Positions 8,932 through 17,971 of a stretch of DNA of 64,000 nt are shown here, in pieces. Position 1 is the first letter of the stretch, and the number at the start of each line of letters is the position of its first letter. The DNA lies in the NCBI RefSeq assembly GCF_003431975.1, contig NZ_CP027116.1, positions 1,860,001 to 1,924,000 of the forward strand. Direction: 5' to 3'. The DNA comes from Bacillus pumilus (lineage in GTDB: Bacteria > Bacillota > Bacilli > Bacillales > Bacillaceae). The position numbers and the translations under genes were made by a program. The notes under the pieces were generated by a model. That model searched no databases. It was not told where the DNA came from and saw only the letters and a list, made by a program, of their open reading frames with translations.

Positions 8932-10271
8932 ATTCATCTCAGCCATCAGACATTCAACAAACATTTCAGCAGCAAATGGATGATAAAGAGCTGCTCAATT
9001 GCATGCGCTGCGGATTTTGCCTGCCTTCCTGCCCTACTTATATTGAATCCGGTCAACAAGAAACGCACTCTCCGCGCGGCCGAATTGCTTTAATGAAGGC
9101 GGTAAGAGACGGCGTGATTGAGCCAGATGAAGATGTCGAACATTCTTTGAACCTTTGTCTTGGCTGCCGTGCATGTGAACCGGTCTGCCCTTCCGGCGTT
9201 AAATATGGACGTTTATTAGAGGATGCAAGAGACATCATTCAGCAGCACAAAAAACAATCCTTACCTGTGAAATTTGTGAGGCGTGTTGTGTTTAAAGGAC
9301 TTTTTCCTTCACAGAGCCGAATGCGTCAAGCGGCTGGACTGCTTCGGTTTTATCAAACTTCCGGTTTGCAAACGGCCGCCCGTAAGTCTGGCATGCTGAA
9401 GGTTCTGCCGCCGCATCTACGATTGATGGAAGAGGCTCTCCCAAAGGTGCCGCGTCAACAAAAAGAGCATGCATCAGAATACAAAGCCTCCGGCACGCCA
9501 AAAAAGCGTGTGGCCTTTTTTAATGGCTGTTTAATGGACACTGTTTTTTCCAGCACAAACAAAGCGACCATAGAGCTTTTGCAGCTGGCCGGTTGTGACG
9601 TTGTTGTCCCTCCTATTCAGACGTGCTGCGGAGCACTTCATGGCCATAGCGGAGAAAAAGAGCAAGCGAAACAGTTAGCAAGGCGGAATATTGAAGCATT
9701 TGAAGAGATAGAGGCAGATGCGATTGTCATGAATGCTGGCGGATGTGGTGCTTTTTTAAGTGATTATGATCATTTGCTAAAGGATGATCCGGCTTTTCAA
9801 AAAAGGGGTGAAGTCTTTTCAAAGAAAATCACGGATATATCAGACATTCTCGTAGAGCTTGAGTTTCACAAGCGCACGCCGCTTGCCTTGCCAGAGCAGG
9901 TTATCACCTATCAAGACTCTTGTCACTTACGAAATGGAATGGGTGTAGAGCATGCGCCGAGGATGCTGATGAAGGCGATTCATGGTATATCATTTAAAGA
10001 AATGAAGGATGCTGACCGCTGCTGCGGATCTGCCGGAATTTATAACATCTTACAGCCAAAGATGTCGATGCAAATTTTAGATCATAAAATGAAAGAAGCA
10101 AATCAAACAGAGGCAGCCGCCATTGTCACGTCCAATCCAGGCTGCCTGCTGCAAATGGCAGCAGGGATCAAACGATCAGGACATTCGCACACCATGCGGG
10201 CCGTCCATCTTGCTGATCTTTTATTAGAAGCCGTTCAATACGGAAAAGAAGCGTCCAGCTTATCAAGCTGA
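8928..10271 (+). CDS. glcF: glycolate oxidase iron-sulfur subunit GlcF
   Basis: A 447-residue electron-transfer partner of GlcD. Two ferredoxin-type 4Fe-4S motifs are near the N-terminus: CMRCGFCLPSCPTY (about residues 25-38) and CLGCRACEPVCPSG (about 78-91). The C-terminal half has two cysteine-rich CCG domains, FNGCLMDTVFSSTN...TCCGALHGHSG and YQDSCHLRNG...DRCCGSAGIY, as in heterodisulfide-reductase-type subunits. It passes electrons from GlcD to the quinone pool. It overlaps glcD by four bases and ends in its own terminator. B. subtilis YsfD is the likely orthologue. Confidence 0.93.
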   Translation: MNSSQPSDIQQTFQQQMDDKELLNCMRCGFCLPSCPTYIESGQQETHSPRGRIALMKAVRDGVIEPDEDVEHSLNLCLGCRACEPVCPSGVKYGRLLEDARDIIQQHKKQSLPVKFVRRVVFKGLFPSQSRMRQAAGLLRFYQTSGLQTAARKSGMLKVLPPHLRLMEEALPKVPRQQKEHASEYKASGTPKKRVAFFNGCLMDTVFSSTNKATIELLQLAGCDVVVPPIQTCCGALHGHSGEKEQAKQLARRNIEAFEEIEADAIVMNAGGCGAFLSDYDHLLKDDPAFQKRGEVFSKKITDISDILVELEFHKRTPLALPEQVITYQDSCHLRNGMGVEHAPRMLMKAIHGISFKEMKDADRCCGSAGIYNILQPKMSMQILDHKMKEANQTEAAAIVTSNPGCLLQMAAGIKRSGHSHTMRAVHLADLLLEAVQYGKEASSLSS

Positions 10272-10283
10272 ACGCTTTTTTTA
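10249..10283 (+). terminator. terminator of the glcD-glcF operon
   Basis: An interrupted hairpin (AAGCGT, CAGCTT / AAGCTG, ACGCTT) covers the glcF stop codon and is followed by a run of T. Confidence 0.85.
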
Positions 10284-10343
10284 TGCATATCTTCAGTCTA
10301 TTGGTTGGATAATAGAGGCAAATTGCGGAAGGAGGTGGTTCAA

Positions 10344-11831
10344 GTGCTGAAGAAAAACAAGCAACAACAAAAGGACGCAAATTCAGTATTTGAGGCATTG
10401 TCACGCTCCTCGGATTTTACAAACGAGTTGTCACAAAGTGAACGTTTTCTTTATCGAATCTCTTTTTTTCGTTCGTTAATTAATGGTCATCTACTCCATG
10501 AACAAATTTTGCCCTACATGAAAGAATTGCACCTCACCCCTACTCTTGAGGAGCTGAAAGAACGAATTCCTATTGAACAGTCTGTGATCACGACCGATCT
10601 TCAAAAAGTGGAAAAAGCCCTTCACCTAGGTCATTTGGCCATTCGGCTTGAGACGGACTGGGGCAAAGCGCTTCTGATTCCGATGGAAGAAAAGAAAGGC
10701 AGACAAGTAGGTCCGCCCGAGATTGAATTTGGCATTATCAGTGCACAGGAAGCATTTGTAGAAGTCCTGGATACGAATCTAAATTTGGTCAGACGGCGGC
10801 TACCGACGCCGAACTTAAAAGTGGCGGAAAAGACGGTTGGCACACTATCTCAAACAAAAGTAGCGATATTATTTATTGAAGAAATCGCCAATCCAGCAAA
10901 CATCGAAACCGTTCTCCAGCGAATTGAAGACATTGATTATGATCAAATTTTAGATGCAAATTACCTTGCTCAAATGCTTTATGATGTGTCCAATACGATT
11001 TTCCCTTTGTTTTTAAATACAGAAAGACCTGACCGTGTGTCTTCAGGCTTATCAGAAGGGAAAATTGCTATTTTAGTGGATGGATCGCCTCATGCCTTGC
11101 TTGCCCCGACGATTTTACTTGAGTATTTTTCCACTATGGAAGACTATAATATGTCTTGGATTGCGGCTTCTTGTTTTAGGCTGTTACGCATATTTGCTGT
11201 GATATTCTCCATTTTTGCGACGCCTTTATATGTAGCCGTTTTAACCTTTCATTATGAGCTGATCCCAAAGGATTTATTAGAAACGGTCGTGTCCTCGCGC
11301 TATCTTGTTCCATTTCCTCCGATCATTGAGGCACTATTTTTAGAGATTTCAATTGAATTACTGAGAGAAGCAGGATCGAGACTTCCAGCTAAAGTCGGAC
11401 AGACACTCGGGATTGTTGGAGGGATTGTCATTGGACAGGCTGCTGTGGCAGCAGGCTTAACAAGTAATATTTTGCTTATTATTGTTGCACTTTCTGCTCT
11501 TGCCTCATTTGTCACTCCTGTTTACAAAATGGGCAATGCCATTCGCCTGCTGAGATTTCCATTTCTACTTGCAGCACAGATGTGGGGTGCACTCGGCATT
11601 GCTGTGATGGGATCTTTCCTTCTCACCCATTTAATGAAATTAACGTCTATTGGACGACCATATCTAGAGCCAATTTTCCCGCTTCGTCTGACTGATTTAA
11701 AGGGCAGCTTGATTCGTCCTCAGCTCCGCTTTTTGAATAAAAGACCGGAAAATTTACGTCCACAAAATAAAACGATTCACCGGCAAAAACCGAAGCAAGG
11801 CCATAAGGGGAAAAATGATTTTTATGAATAA
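10344..11831 (+). CDS. GerA-family spore germinant receptor, A subunit
   Basis: A 495-residue membrane protein of the GerA family. The N-terminal ~240 residues are soluble (SRSSDFTNELSQSERFLYRISFF, then the family motif SEGKIAILVDGSPHALLAP). The rest has about five membrane segments with the conserved PFPPIIEALFLEISIELLRE. The C-terminal tail is basic (HRQKPKQGHKGK). The start is GTG at 10344: GGAGG ends 8 bases before it, whereas a TTG 13 codons earlier lies in a promoter-like region. It forms an operon with the two following genes. The three subunits make a nutrient receptor in the spore inner membrane; the germinant is unknown. A forespore sigma-G promoter is expected, but I could not place it with confidence. 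Confidence 0.9.
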   Translation: MLKKNKQQQKDANSVFEALSRSSDFTNELSQSERFLYRISFFRSLINGHLLHEQILPYMKELHLTPTLEELKERIPIEQSVITTDLQKVEKALHLGHLAIRLETDWGKALLIPMEEKKGRQVGPPEIEFGIISAQEAFVEVLDTNLNLVRRRLPTPNLKVAEKTVGTLSQTKVAILFIEEIANPANIETVLQRIEDIDYDQILDANYLAQMLYDVSNTIFPLFLNTERPDRVSSGLSEGKIAILVDGSPHALLAPTILLEYFSTMEDYNMSWIAASCFRLLRIFAVIFSIFATPLYVAVLTFHYELIPKDLLETVVSSRYLVPFPPIIEALFLEISIELLREAGSRLPAKVGQTLGIVGGIVIGQAAVAAGLTSNILLIIVALSALASFVTPVYKMGNAIRLLRFPFLLAAQMWGALGIAVMGSFLLTHLMKLTSIGRPYLEPIFPLRLTDLKGSLIRPQLRFLNKRPENLRPQNKTIHRQKPKQGHKGKNDFYE

Positions 11832-11843
11832 GGAAGTGAAAGC

Positions 11844-12944
11844 ATGAGCTCTTCTTCTGTAAAAGAGAAATTTCAAGTTTCCCCTTTTTTTGTGTTTTTT
11901 CTCATCAATGCCAATCAAGTAGGTGTTGGCATTTTAAACTTTCAAACGAATCTTGTTCGATCTATGAATAATGATGGGTGGATCGCCATTCTTATTTCTG
12001 GCATCAGCGTTAATGTAATGATCTTTCTGATTTACTTGATGTTTAAAAAGGCTCCTTCGGATGAATTTGGTGTTATAACGCAATACGTATTTGGTAAATG
12101 GATAGGGCAATTATTTAACATTCTCTATATCTTATATTTCGCTTCTTTGTCATTGACGGTTCTCATCCATTATATGGACGTGATCCATGTATGGCTGTTT
12201 AAAGAAATTCCTGGCCTATTGTTTGCGTCTGTACTGCTGCTGCTTGTGTATTACATTCATACTGGCGGCTTTAGAACCATTGCTGGATGGGCATTTTTTA
12301 GTATTGTACTAACGTACTGGATGACGTTTATTTGTTTTTATGCCATGAAATATAGTCACATTCGTTTCATGTTTCCCATGTTTGATCATACATTTTCGCA
12401 GCTGTTGATGGGAGTGAAAGATGCCTCCTTATCTATGTTTGGTTTTGGCACGCTGCTTGTCTATTATCCCTTTATTAAGCAAGCTCAGACGTCTCAAAAA
12501 TTTGCTCATATGGGCGCTTTATTCACGACATGCTTAAATTTACTCGTCTTTCTCGTCTCCATTGCGTATTACTCAAGTGCTCAACTCAAATTAACAAAAT
12601 GGCCGACGTTAACGTTAACAAGCATTGTGAAGCTTCCGTTTATCCAGCGCTTTGAATTTATTGAAGTGTCTCTCTGGTTGCTTTTAATCATTCCAAATAT
12701 CTCGATTCCATTATGGGCTGCGAGCCGAATGGCAAAACAAATGTTTCATACGAGTCAGCGCGTGACTGTCTGCGTCCTCAGCATTCTGATTTTGATCATG
12801 TTCTCGTTTTTTGCCGGCGCCACTTCTTTTGAAGCTTTTAATCAATGGGTGGAATATATCGGATACTTTCTTGTCTATGGATTGATTGTTTGTATAGTCA
12901 TTGGGCTGATGCTGAAAAAAAGGTGGGTGAAAAAACGAGCATGA
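11844..12944 (+). CDS. GerA-family spore germinant receptor, B subunit
   Basis: A 366-residue protein with about ten membrane segments, related to amino-acid permeases (GerAB/ArcD/ProY family). The N-terminus FQVSPFFVFFLINANQVGVGIL is typical of B subunits, which are thought to form the nutrient-binding pocket of the receptor. It follows the A subunit by 12 bases and overlaps the C subunit by four (ATGA), so the three are translated together. Confidence 0.9.
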   Translation: MSSSSVKEKFQVSPFFVFFLINANQVGVGILNFQTNLVRSMNNDGWIAILISGISVNVMIFLIYLMFKKAPSDEFGVITQYVFGKWIGQLFNILYILYFASLSLTVLIHYMDVIHVWLFKEIPGLLFASVLLLLVYYIHTGGFRTIAGWAFFSIVLTYWMTFICFYAMKYSHIRFMFPMFDHTFSQLLMGVKDASLSMFGFGTLLVYYPFIKQAQTSQKFAHMGALFTTCLNLLVFLVSIAYYSSAQLKLTKWPTLTLTSIVKLPFIQRFEFIEVSLWLLLIIPNISIPLWAASRMAKQMFHTSQRVTVCVLSILILIMFSFFAGATSFEAFNQWVEYIGYFLVYGLIVCIVIGLMLKKRWVKKRA

Positions 12945-14041
12945 AACAGTATGTACTCATGGGTCTTATGTTATTTAGTCTTTTGTTAACTAGCTGTGCA
13001 CAGCCTCGCCTTTTAGATGAATTAAATATCTCTCAGGCGGCAGGATTTGATTTAGTGGAAAATGGCGAAATGAAGGGTTTTTTTGTCTTCCCTGTTTTTA
13101 AAAATGAAGAGCAAGGAAGTTATCAAATATTAAGTGCGAGGTCAAACACGATTAGTAATATCCAGTTTCTTGTATCAGAAAAATCACCTTTCCCGGTGGT
13201 CATGGGCCAGATGCTTGTTATTTTAGTGAGTGAAAAATTAGCAAAAGAAGTCGGCATGATTGATTTAATGAATTATATTTATCGTGATCCTATTATTGGT
13301 TCACGACAGGTGTTTGCGATTGTAGGCGGAGAAGTTGAAGACTTATTATATACAAAAATGAACCAAACAAATTTAAATATAGGTGTGTATCTCTCTGATC
13401 TATTAGCCCAAAATATGCGAAATGGCAATGAGCCTGTGACCAATCAACATATTTTTATGAATCAGATGATGGCAAAAGGGGTCGATGCTTACCTCCCTTA
13501 CATCAAGAAAACAAGCAATGCTATCAAGGTCTCAGGCGTTGCTCTGTTTGATCAAGAGAAAATGGTCGGTCATATTCCAGGAGAAGACACGTTCACATTT
13601 AAAGCGATGATTGAAAATCATAAAAATGGTATCTACGAGTTTCAATTGCATGATCGAACAAAGACCCATGTCGTCCTTGAAAATATCAAATCACATGTGT
13701 CCTACCAGATCAAACCAACGAATCACCTAACAAAAAAGCCTCATATCACGATTGATATCAAGCTAAAAGGTGAATTAAAAGAATTCATGAAGTCCAAAAA
13801 AATTGATATCCCGAATATATTGGACCAAGTCGAAAAAGAAGTGGGAAAACGTGTCGCTCAGCAAGGACAAGACCTTGTTCAGTCCTTTAAAGAGCAACAT
13901 ATTGATCCACTTGGGCTAGGTTTGAGGTATAGATCAAAAGACAAAGCCATGACACCCGAAAAATGGCAGGAAATCTATCCTGATGCAGATGTACAAATTA
14001 AATGCCATATGAAAATTGTGCAAACCGGTGTCAGTCAATAA
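12941..14041 (+). CDS. GerA-family spore germinant receptor, C subunit (lipoprotein)
   Basis: A 366-residue lipoprotein. The N-terminal MKQYVLMGLMLFSLLLTSC carries a lipobox (LLTSC) for diacylglyceryl modification. The mature part follows the GerC pattern: RLLDELNISQAAGFDLV, then the D1-D3 domains with FPVVMGQMLVILVSEKLAKE and a C-terminal YPDADVQIKCHMKI. The start at 12941 overlaps the B-subunit stop; a longer frame beginning at 12845 would not leave the lipobox at the N-terminus. It anchors the receptor on the outer face of the spore inner membrane. Confidence 0.9.
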   Translation: MKQYVLMGLMLFSLLLTSCAQPRLLDELNISQAAGFDLVENGEMKGFFVFPVFKNEEQGSYQILSARSNTISNIQFLVSEKSPFPVVMGQMLVILVSEKLAKEVGMIDLMNYIYRDPIIGSRQVFAIVGGEVEDLLYTKMNQTNLNIGVYLSDLLAQNMRNGNEPVTNQHIFMNQMMAKGVDAYLPYIKKTSNAIKVSGVALFDQEKMVGHIPGEDTFTFKAMIENHKNGIYEFQLHDRTKTHVVLENIKSHVSYQIKPTNHLTKKPHITIDIKLKGELKEFMKSKKIDIPNILDQVEKEVGKRVAQQGQDLVQSFKEQHIDPLGLGLRYRSKDKAMTPEKWQEIYPDADVQIKCHMKIVQTGVSQ

Positions 14042-14056
14042 ATGAGATAAAAAGCA

Positions 14057-15046
14057 TTATTCAAAGATGTCTTGTTTGTTGTTTAGTATGTTAGACACGT
14101 TCTTTTTGACTCGTGGAACGCGATCTTTTTCCTGATAATCATTTAATATGCTCTCCACTTCACTCTTGTCCGTTTCAAGGATTTTAGGCGAAAATTGTTC
14201 TAAAAAGTCCGCTTTATTTCCTTTAGCACAGTTTGCCATTGTATCAAGTGCAATTGTGCTGAATGGCCTTCCTTTGCTTAGCCATGCTTTCATTCTACTC
14301 CAGGTTGGACAGCTTACGGCTGCCAGCCTTCCCCATTGTTCGTGAAAATGGGTGCAAGTGATCTCCATCCAATCTAACACTTTGTCAGAGCGGAAACGGT
14401 GCAGGCAGATAAAAGCAGCTGTCGGTAATTCTTTTTCACTGATCGATTTCATTTTTTCTATCACCTGTTGTAAGCCCTCATTTGCTGGCAAACTGCTGGC
14501 TGCTGCCCATGAAAGAGGATAAAGAAATGTTTCGTCAGCCTCACCCAAAAGTTCCCTTATCCACCCGGCGGCGGAAGGACCTAATACATCAGCTGCAATT
14601 TCGATCATTCGTGATTTCACTTCGACATGATTGGTTCCATAAAACCGGCTTAGAACAGCATCCAAGAGCTTTTGCTCATCGTGCTGTTTCAGAGCATCGA
14701 TCACATCATTCTCAAGAAACCATCTAGTGATTGAAAAGTTTAATAAAGACGCCAAATTATACCTAACGTCTTGTAAGATAGGTGCTTTATCATCTTTGGT
14801 GACGACTACATCAACCTCTAATTGGAAAGCCTGTCCGCCCTCTCCATAAAAGTCATCGTGCAGTAAGAATTGTTTAGGAGAGTGGATGACCGCTAAATTG
14901 TACCATTCTAAAGGTCGTAAGGAATACGTGACTAGTCTCCTATGACATAGATGGCATAATTGATAAGGCTGATTCGGTTCATCAGTTTCTTCTATCACGT
15001 TCACGTCGTTTTTTTGACAGGCTTCACATGAGACAGCTTTTTCCAC
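14057..15046 (-). CDS. hypothetical protein with N-terminal zinc-ribbon-like CxxC pairs
   Basis: I do not recognise this ~329-residue protein. It starts with two CxxC pairs (CEACQK at about residues 6-11, CHLCHRR near 31) that look like a small zinc ribbon. A domain with DDFYGEGGQAF follows, then a long helical region that may be HEAT-like (repeated LLDAVLSRFYG, AAGWIRELLG, WAAASSLPANEGL). There is no signal peptide. Three GTG/ATG codons compete at the start; the GTG at 15046 is best spaced from AAGGA (about 10 bases), while the GTG at 15055 has no spacing. It converges on the germination operon and is followed upstream by the small HTH gene on the same strand. Confidence 0.7.
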   Translation of the reverse strand: MEKAVSCEACQKNDVNVIEETDEPNQPYQLCHLCHRRLVTYSLRPLEWYNLAVIHSPKQFLLHDDFYGEGGQAFQLEVDVVVTKDDKAPILQDVRYNLASLLNFSITRWFLENDVIDALKQHDEQKLLDAVLSRFYGTNHVEVKSRMIEIAADVLGPSAAGWIRELLGEADETFLYPLSWAAASSLPANEGLQQVIEKMKSISEKELPTAAFICLHRFRSDKVLDWMEITCTHFHEQWGRLAAVSCPTWSRMKAWLSKGRPFSTIALDTMANCAKGNKADFLEQFSPKILETDKSEVESILNDYQEKDRVPRVKKNVSNILNNKQDIFE

Positions 15047-15125
15047 TCCATTCACTTCCTTTTATTGCATATGTATGGTCGTTGATACTTGTTATGATTT
15101 AAGCATGTGAAAAGAAGATAATGTT

Positions 15126-15356
15126 CTAATCTTCATCCTTTACATCTGGATCTTCAGGAATCGGTTCATTTAAGATCTCTTGGACGAGCTCTTTGTATTG
15201 TTCAAGCTGCTTCATATGCGTTTGAAACTGCCCTTGATAAATTAGATATGATTCGCCGTCAAAAACGAAGCGGATCTTCTTTTGCTGGATTAATTTTTCA
15301 ATATACGCTTCAGATACTTCTAAGTATTCAGCTGTTTCTTCGATTGTTAAATACAT
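15126..15356 (-). CDS. small excisionase-type helix-turn-helix protein
   Basis: A 76-residue protein. MYLTIEETAEYLEVSEAYIEKL is a MerR/excisionase-type HTH, followed by a short wing (KKIRFVFDGESYLIY) and an acidic C-terminal helix. The ATG at 15356 follows a GGTGGTG-like RBS; a frame extending 8 codons further would begin inside a weaker region. Such single-domain proteins are often regulators with unknown targets. It lies 79 bases upstream of the zinc-ribbon gene on the same strand and may be co-transcribed with it. Confidence 0.72.
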   Translation of the reverse strand: MYLTIEETAEYLEVSEAYIEKLIQQKKIRFVFDGESYLIYQGQFQTHMKQLEQYKELVQEILNEPIPEDPDVKDED

Positions 15357-15509
15357 GTTTACACCACCCGTTCGTTTCATCTCACAAATTATATCACGAG
15401 CTGCTAGTAAAACGGATGTAGCCTATTCATATTTTTTAACTAATGACGCCCTTTCTATCTTCACATAACAAGTGTATATCAAGTTAAATCGTCCAGATGC
15501 CAGCAAATA

Positions 15510-15518
15510 TGGTATGAT
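15510..15518 (+). promoter_or_regulatory. extended -10 promoter in the region before the DedA gene
   Basis: The stretch 15357-15707 (351 bases) has no convincing gene. It holds an extended -10 (TGGTATGAT) facing the DedA gene about 190 bases upstream of its start; the -35 is weak. A 60-codon frame here has no ribosome site. Confidence 0.4.
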
Positions 15519-15707
15519 AAAATCTGCTAGACAAGAGTTTGTGGCGGGGAATTTAGGCATTTATCAAGTGTCTTCCAGTTTAGATGTGATGAGCTGTCAG
15601 CCCGTGCTAGCATCTATAGAAAGCATACTCATGAGAAAAGAAAAACAAGCATAGGCTTTTATAAGGATGCTTGAAGAAAATAAGTCATTAAAGGCAGAGT
15701 GAAATGA

Positions 15708-16310
15708 ATGGGAACCTTTTTTAATGAAATTTTAACCTGGCTGACAAGCCTTGGTTACGTAGGAGTTGCGCTTGGTTTGATGATTGAAATCATTCCGAGC
15801 GAAATTGTTCTTGCCTATGGCGGATATATGGTGTCAACAGGAACAATCGGTTTTGTTGGAGCTGTGATCGCTGGCGTTATCGGAGGTACACTCGCTCAAT
15901 GTTTTATTTACTGGATCGGACTTTATGGCGGAAGACCTTTTTTAGCAAAATACGGAAAATACTTATTCATCCATGAACATCATATCGCAACTGCAGAGCG
16001 ATGGTTTGACCGATATGGAACCGGTGTGGTATTTACAGCGCGATTTATTCCTGTTGTGCGCCATGCCATCTCCATTCCAGCGGGTATTGCCAAAATGCCT
16101 TTTTTGAAATTTGTTCTCTTGACCGGATTAGCTGCCATCCCTTGGTCTATCTTGTTTATTTATCTTGGCATGCAACTCGGGACAAAATGGGATCACATTC
16201 AAAGTGTTGCTCACGCTTATACAACCCCTATTATGGCCATTGCGATCGTCCTGATCATTCTCTATTTTTTCCTCAAAAAAATTCGTACGAACCGAAAACG
16301 GACAATCTAA
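15708..16310 (+). CDS. DedA-family (SNARE-associated/VTT domain) membrane protein
   Basis: A 200-residue integral membrane protein. The DedA/VTT domain is clear: E-I-I-P-S-E near residue 28, the GGTLAQCFIYWIGLYGG stretch, and the signature FTARFIPVVRHAISIPAGIAKM (here F-x-ARF-x-P-x-x-R) near residue 110. Four or five hydrophobic segments and a basic C-terminus (KKIRTNRKR) are visible. DedA proteins help recycle lipid carriers and act as proton-dependent lipid flippases; some are undecaprenyl-phosphate or phosphatidylethanolamine translocases. Substrate here is unknown. It may correspond to YngC of B. subtilis. It ends in a strong terminator shared with the HemD-like gene. Confidence 0.88.
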   Translation: MGTFFNEILTWLTSLGYVGVALGLMIEIIPSEIVLAYGGYMVSTGTIGFVGAVIAGVIGGTLAQCFIYWIGLYGGRPFLAKYGKYLFIHEHHIATAERWFDRYGTGVVFTARFIPVVRHAISIPAGIAKMPFLKFVLLTGLAAIPWSILFIYLGMQLGTKWDHIQSVAHAYTTPIMAIAIVLIILYFFLKKIRTNRKRTI

Positions 16311-16312
16311 CG

Positions 16313-16349
16313 AAAACGCCTTTCACTAAATCAGTGAAAGGCGTTTTTT
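16313..16349. terminator. strong bidirectional terminator
   Basis: A 15-base perfect stem (AAAACGCCTTTCACT / AGTGAAAGGCGTTTT) with a 5-base loop and a T run on both strands. It lies between the convergent DedA and HemD-like genes. Confidence 0.92.
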
Positions 16350-17171
16350 CTATGAGTGTAAGGATTGTTTTTTCATATATTGGGATAATTCCATAATCAT
16401 TGCACCCATTCTCTCAAGTGATGGGGCAAGAATCCGGTCGATTCCCTCTTCTTTTAAAGCTTCTGCTGTGACTTTTCCGACAGCCACTGCCAGTACGTGC
16501 TGCCCGAATAGCTCTTGGAGTTCTTCTTTTCTGCCCCATTTTGCCGCTAGTGCGAAAAAGGCGTGCACCTGAACAGCAGTTGTAAAACAGACAGCTTGAA
16601 CCTTTCCATCTTTCATTTCTTGAAGCAATGTTTCTGCGGCTTCTGGTTCAGGTGGTGTGTGCTGATAAGGTAAAAGCGGCAAAACATCTGCCCCTTTGTC
16701 ATGTAAAAATCGGATGAGAGCTGGTGCATTTTCCCCGTGAAGCTGCACCATGACGCGTTTGCCTCGAAACTCTTTATCTTCAAGCTTTGAGATCAAGTCA
16801 CGAACTGTTCCATCTTCATCAGAAACGTCTGGGTGAATCCCGCGTTTTTTAAGTGCAGCAAAGGTTTTGTACCCTCTTGAAGCAATGTGAGCATTTGATA
16901 AAATTTTCATAAATGCTTCGCCTAGATGAAGCTCTTCTGCACTTTCAATTAATGTATCTGTCCCTATACCCGTTGTTAAAATCACCCAATCTGCGCCTTG
17001 CTTCACAAATGTTTCAATGTCTGGCTTTAACTCCTCTTTGGCTAAAAATACGGTTCCTTGAAGAGAACGAATAACGGCTTGTCCCCCTTGTTTTTCGACA
17101 AGTGTACGCATTTCTTCTGTTTTTCTCGTTCCACAAATAGCAATCGTTTTTCCAGCTAAGCCTTTACTCAT
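16350..17171 (-). CDS. uroporphyrinogen-III synthase-like (HemD family) protein
   Basis: A 273-residue protein with the bilobed HemD fold: an N-terminal TIAICGTRKTEEM strand, the ADWVILTTGIGTDTLIES loop, a middle KRVMVQLHGENAPALIRFL and a C-terminal VQAVCFTTAVQVHAFFALA. HemD closes and inverts ring D of hydroxymethylbilane on the way to heme and B12. This copy stands alone, away from any hem operon, so it is probably a paralogue rather than the biosynthetic HemD. The N-terminus has a good start (ATG 17171). Function is inferred from the family only. Confidence 0.82.
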   Translation of the reverse strand: MSKGLAGKTIAICGTRKTEEMRTLVEKQGGQAVIRSLQGTVFLAKEELKPDIETFVKQGADWVILTTGIGTDTLIESAEELHLGEAFMKILSNAHIASRGYKTFAALKKRGIHPDVSDEDGTVRDLISKLEDKEFRGKRVMVQLHGENAPALIRFLHDKGADVLPLLPYQHTPPEPEAAETLLQEMKDGKVQAVCFTTAVQVHAFFALAAKWGRKEELQELFGQHVLAVAVGKVTAEALKEEGIDRILAPSLERMGAMIMELSQYMKKQSLHS

Positions 17172-17256
17172 TTTATCCCTCTTTTTCTATCACATTTGAT
17201 ATGTATTAAATATAGATTTATTTGGAAGACGTTGCAAGTGTCTACTAAAAAAGAGC

Positions 17257-17285
17257 TTGACGTTTCGAGCGAATTCGAGTATCTT
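17257..17285 (+). promoter_or_regulatory. sigma-A-type promoter for the GPR1/FUN34/YaaH transporter
   Basis: A -35 TTGACG (17257-17262) and a -10 TATCTT (17280-17285) are separated by 17 bases, 28 bases before the start codon. Confidence 0.5.
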
Positions 17286-17313
17286 TTGTAAGTGCAAATT
17301 GTAGGAGGTCATT

Positions 17314-17934
17314 ATGGAAAAACAGAATGTTCAAGCTATTCGATTATCAATTGCAGACCCAACACCACTTGGTTTGTTTGGTTTAGCAATGGTGACGCTC
17401 GTTGCGTCCTCACAAAAACTAGGAATTACAGATGGCACTTCCCTTATTTTACCTTGGGCTATCTTCCTTGGAGGGATTGCGCAGCTAATTGCGTCCATAC
17501 AAGATTCAAAACATCATAATATTTTTGGAGCCACTGCCTTCGGCGCATTCGGTCTTTTTTGGATGGGTGTTGGAGCAACTTGGCTCATTCAAGCTGGCGT
17601 TTTTGGGAAAACGCTTGCGGAAGCAGCAGATCCTAAACAACTAGGTTTTGCGTTTATCGGTTATTTGATTTTCAGCTTGTTTATGACAATTGGTGCAATG
17701 GAAACACATAAGGTACTATTTTTGATTTTCGTCTTTATTGATTTCTTATTCCTTGGTCTTTCCCTTAGCTCATTTGGTGTGATGTACGATGTGACTCATA
17801 CCATTGCTGGTATTGCAGAATTGATCATTTCTCTGCTTTCGTTTTATGGTTCAGCAGCAGTTGTGCTCAATACTCATTTTGGCCGTACTGTGCTACCAAT
17901 TGGACAACCATTTCGTATTTTTACAAAGGCATAA
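17314..17934 (+). CDS. GPR1/FUN34/YaaH-family acetate/succinate transporter
   Basis: A 206-residue protein with six membrane segments. The family motif is near the N-terminus (DPTPLGLFGLAMVT, compare NPAPLGL). The family includes E. coli SatP and the yeast Ato proteins and takes up acetate and succinate with protons. A strong RBS (AGGAGG, 5 bases before the ATG) is present. It is a single gene bounded by its own promoter and terminator. Substrate preference cannot be told from sequence. Confidence 0.88.
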   Translation: MEKQNVQAIRLSIADPTPLGLFGLAMVTLVASSQKLGITDGTSLILPWAIFLGGIAQLIASIQDSKHHNIFGATAFGAFGLFWMGVGATWLIQAGVFGKTLAEAADPKQLGFAFIGYLIFSLFMTIGAMETHKVLFLIFVFIDFLFLGLSLSSFGVMYDVTHTIAGIAELIISLLSFYGSAAVVLNTHFGRTVLPIGQPFRIFTKA

Positions 17935-17940
17935 ATAAAA

Positions 17941-17968
17941 AAGAACTGCTTTGCGCAGTTCTTTTTTA
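17941..17968. terminator. terminator between the transporter and the LLM oxidoreductase
   Basis: AAGAACTGC (17941-17949) and GCAGTTCTT (17954-17962) form a tight hairpin with A/T runs on both sides. It can end transcription from both convergent genes. Confidence 0.9.
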
Positions 17969-17971
17969 TGT

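Noticed and set aside
10284..10343. A sigma-G promoter for the germination operon
   Set aside because: GCATAT and GATAATA are roughly placed, but the -10 does not fit the consensus well enough to list.
15472..15654. A 60-codon forward frame between the HTH gene and the DedA gene
   Set aside because: It has no ribosome site, covers the likely DedA promoter and has no recognisable features.
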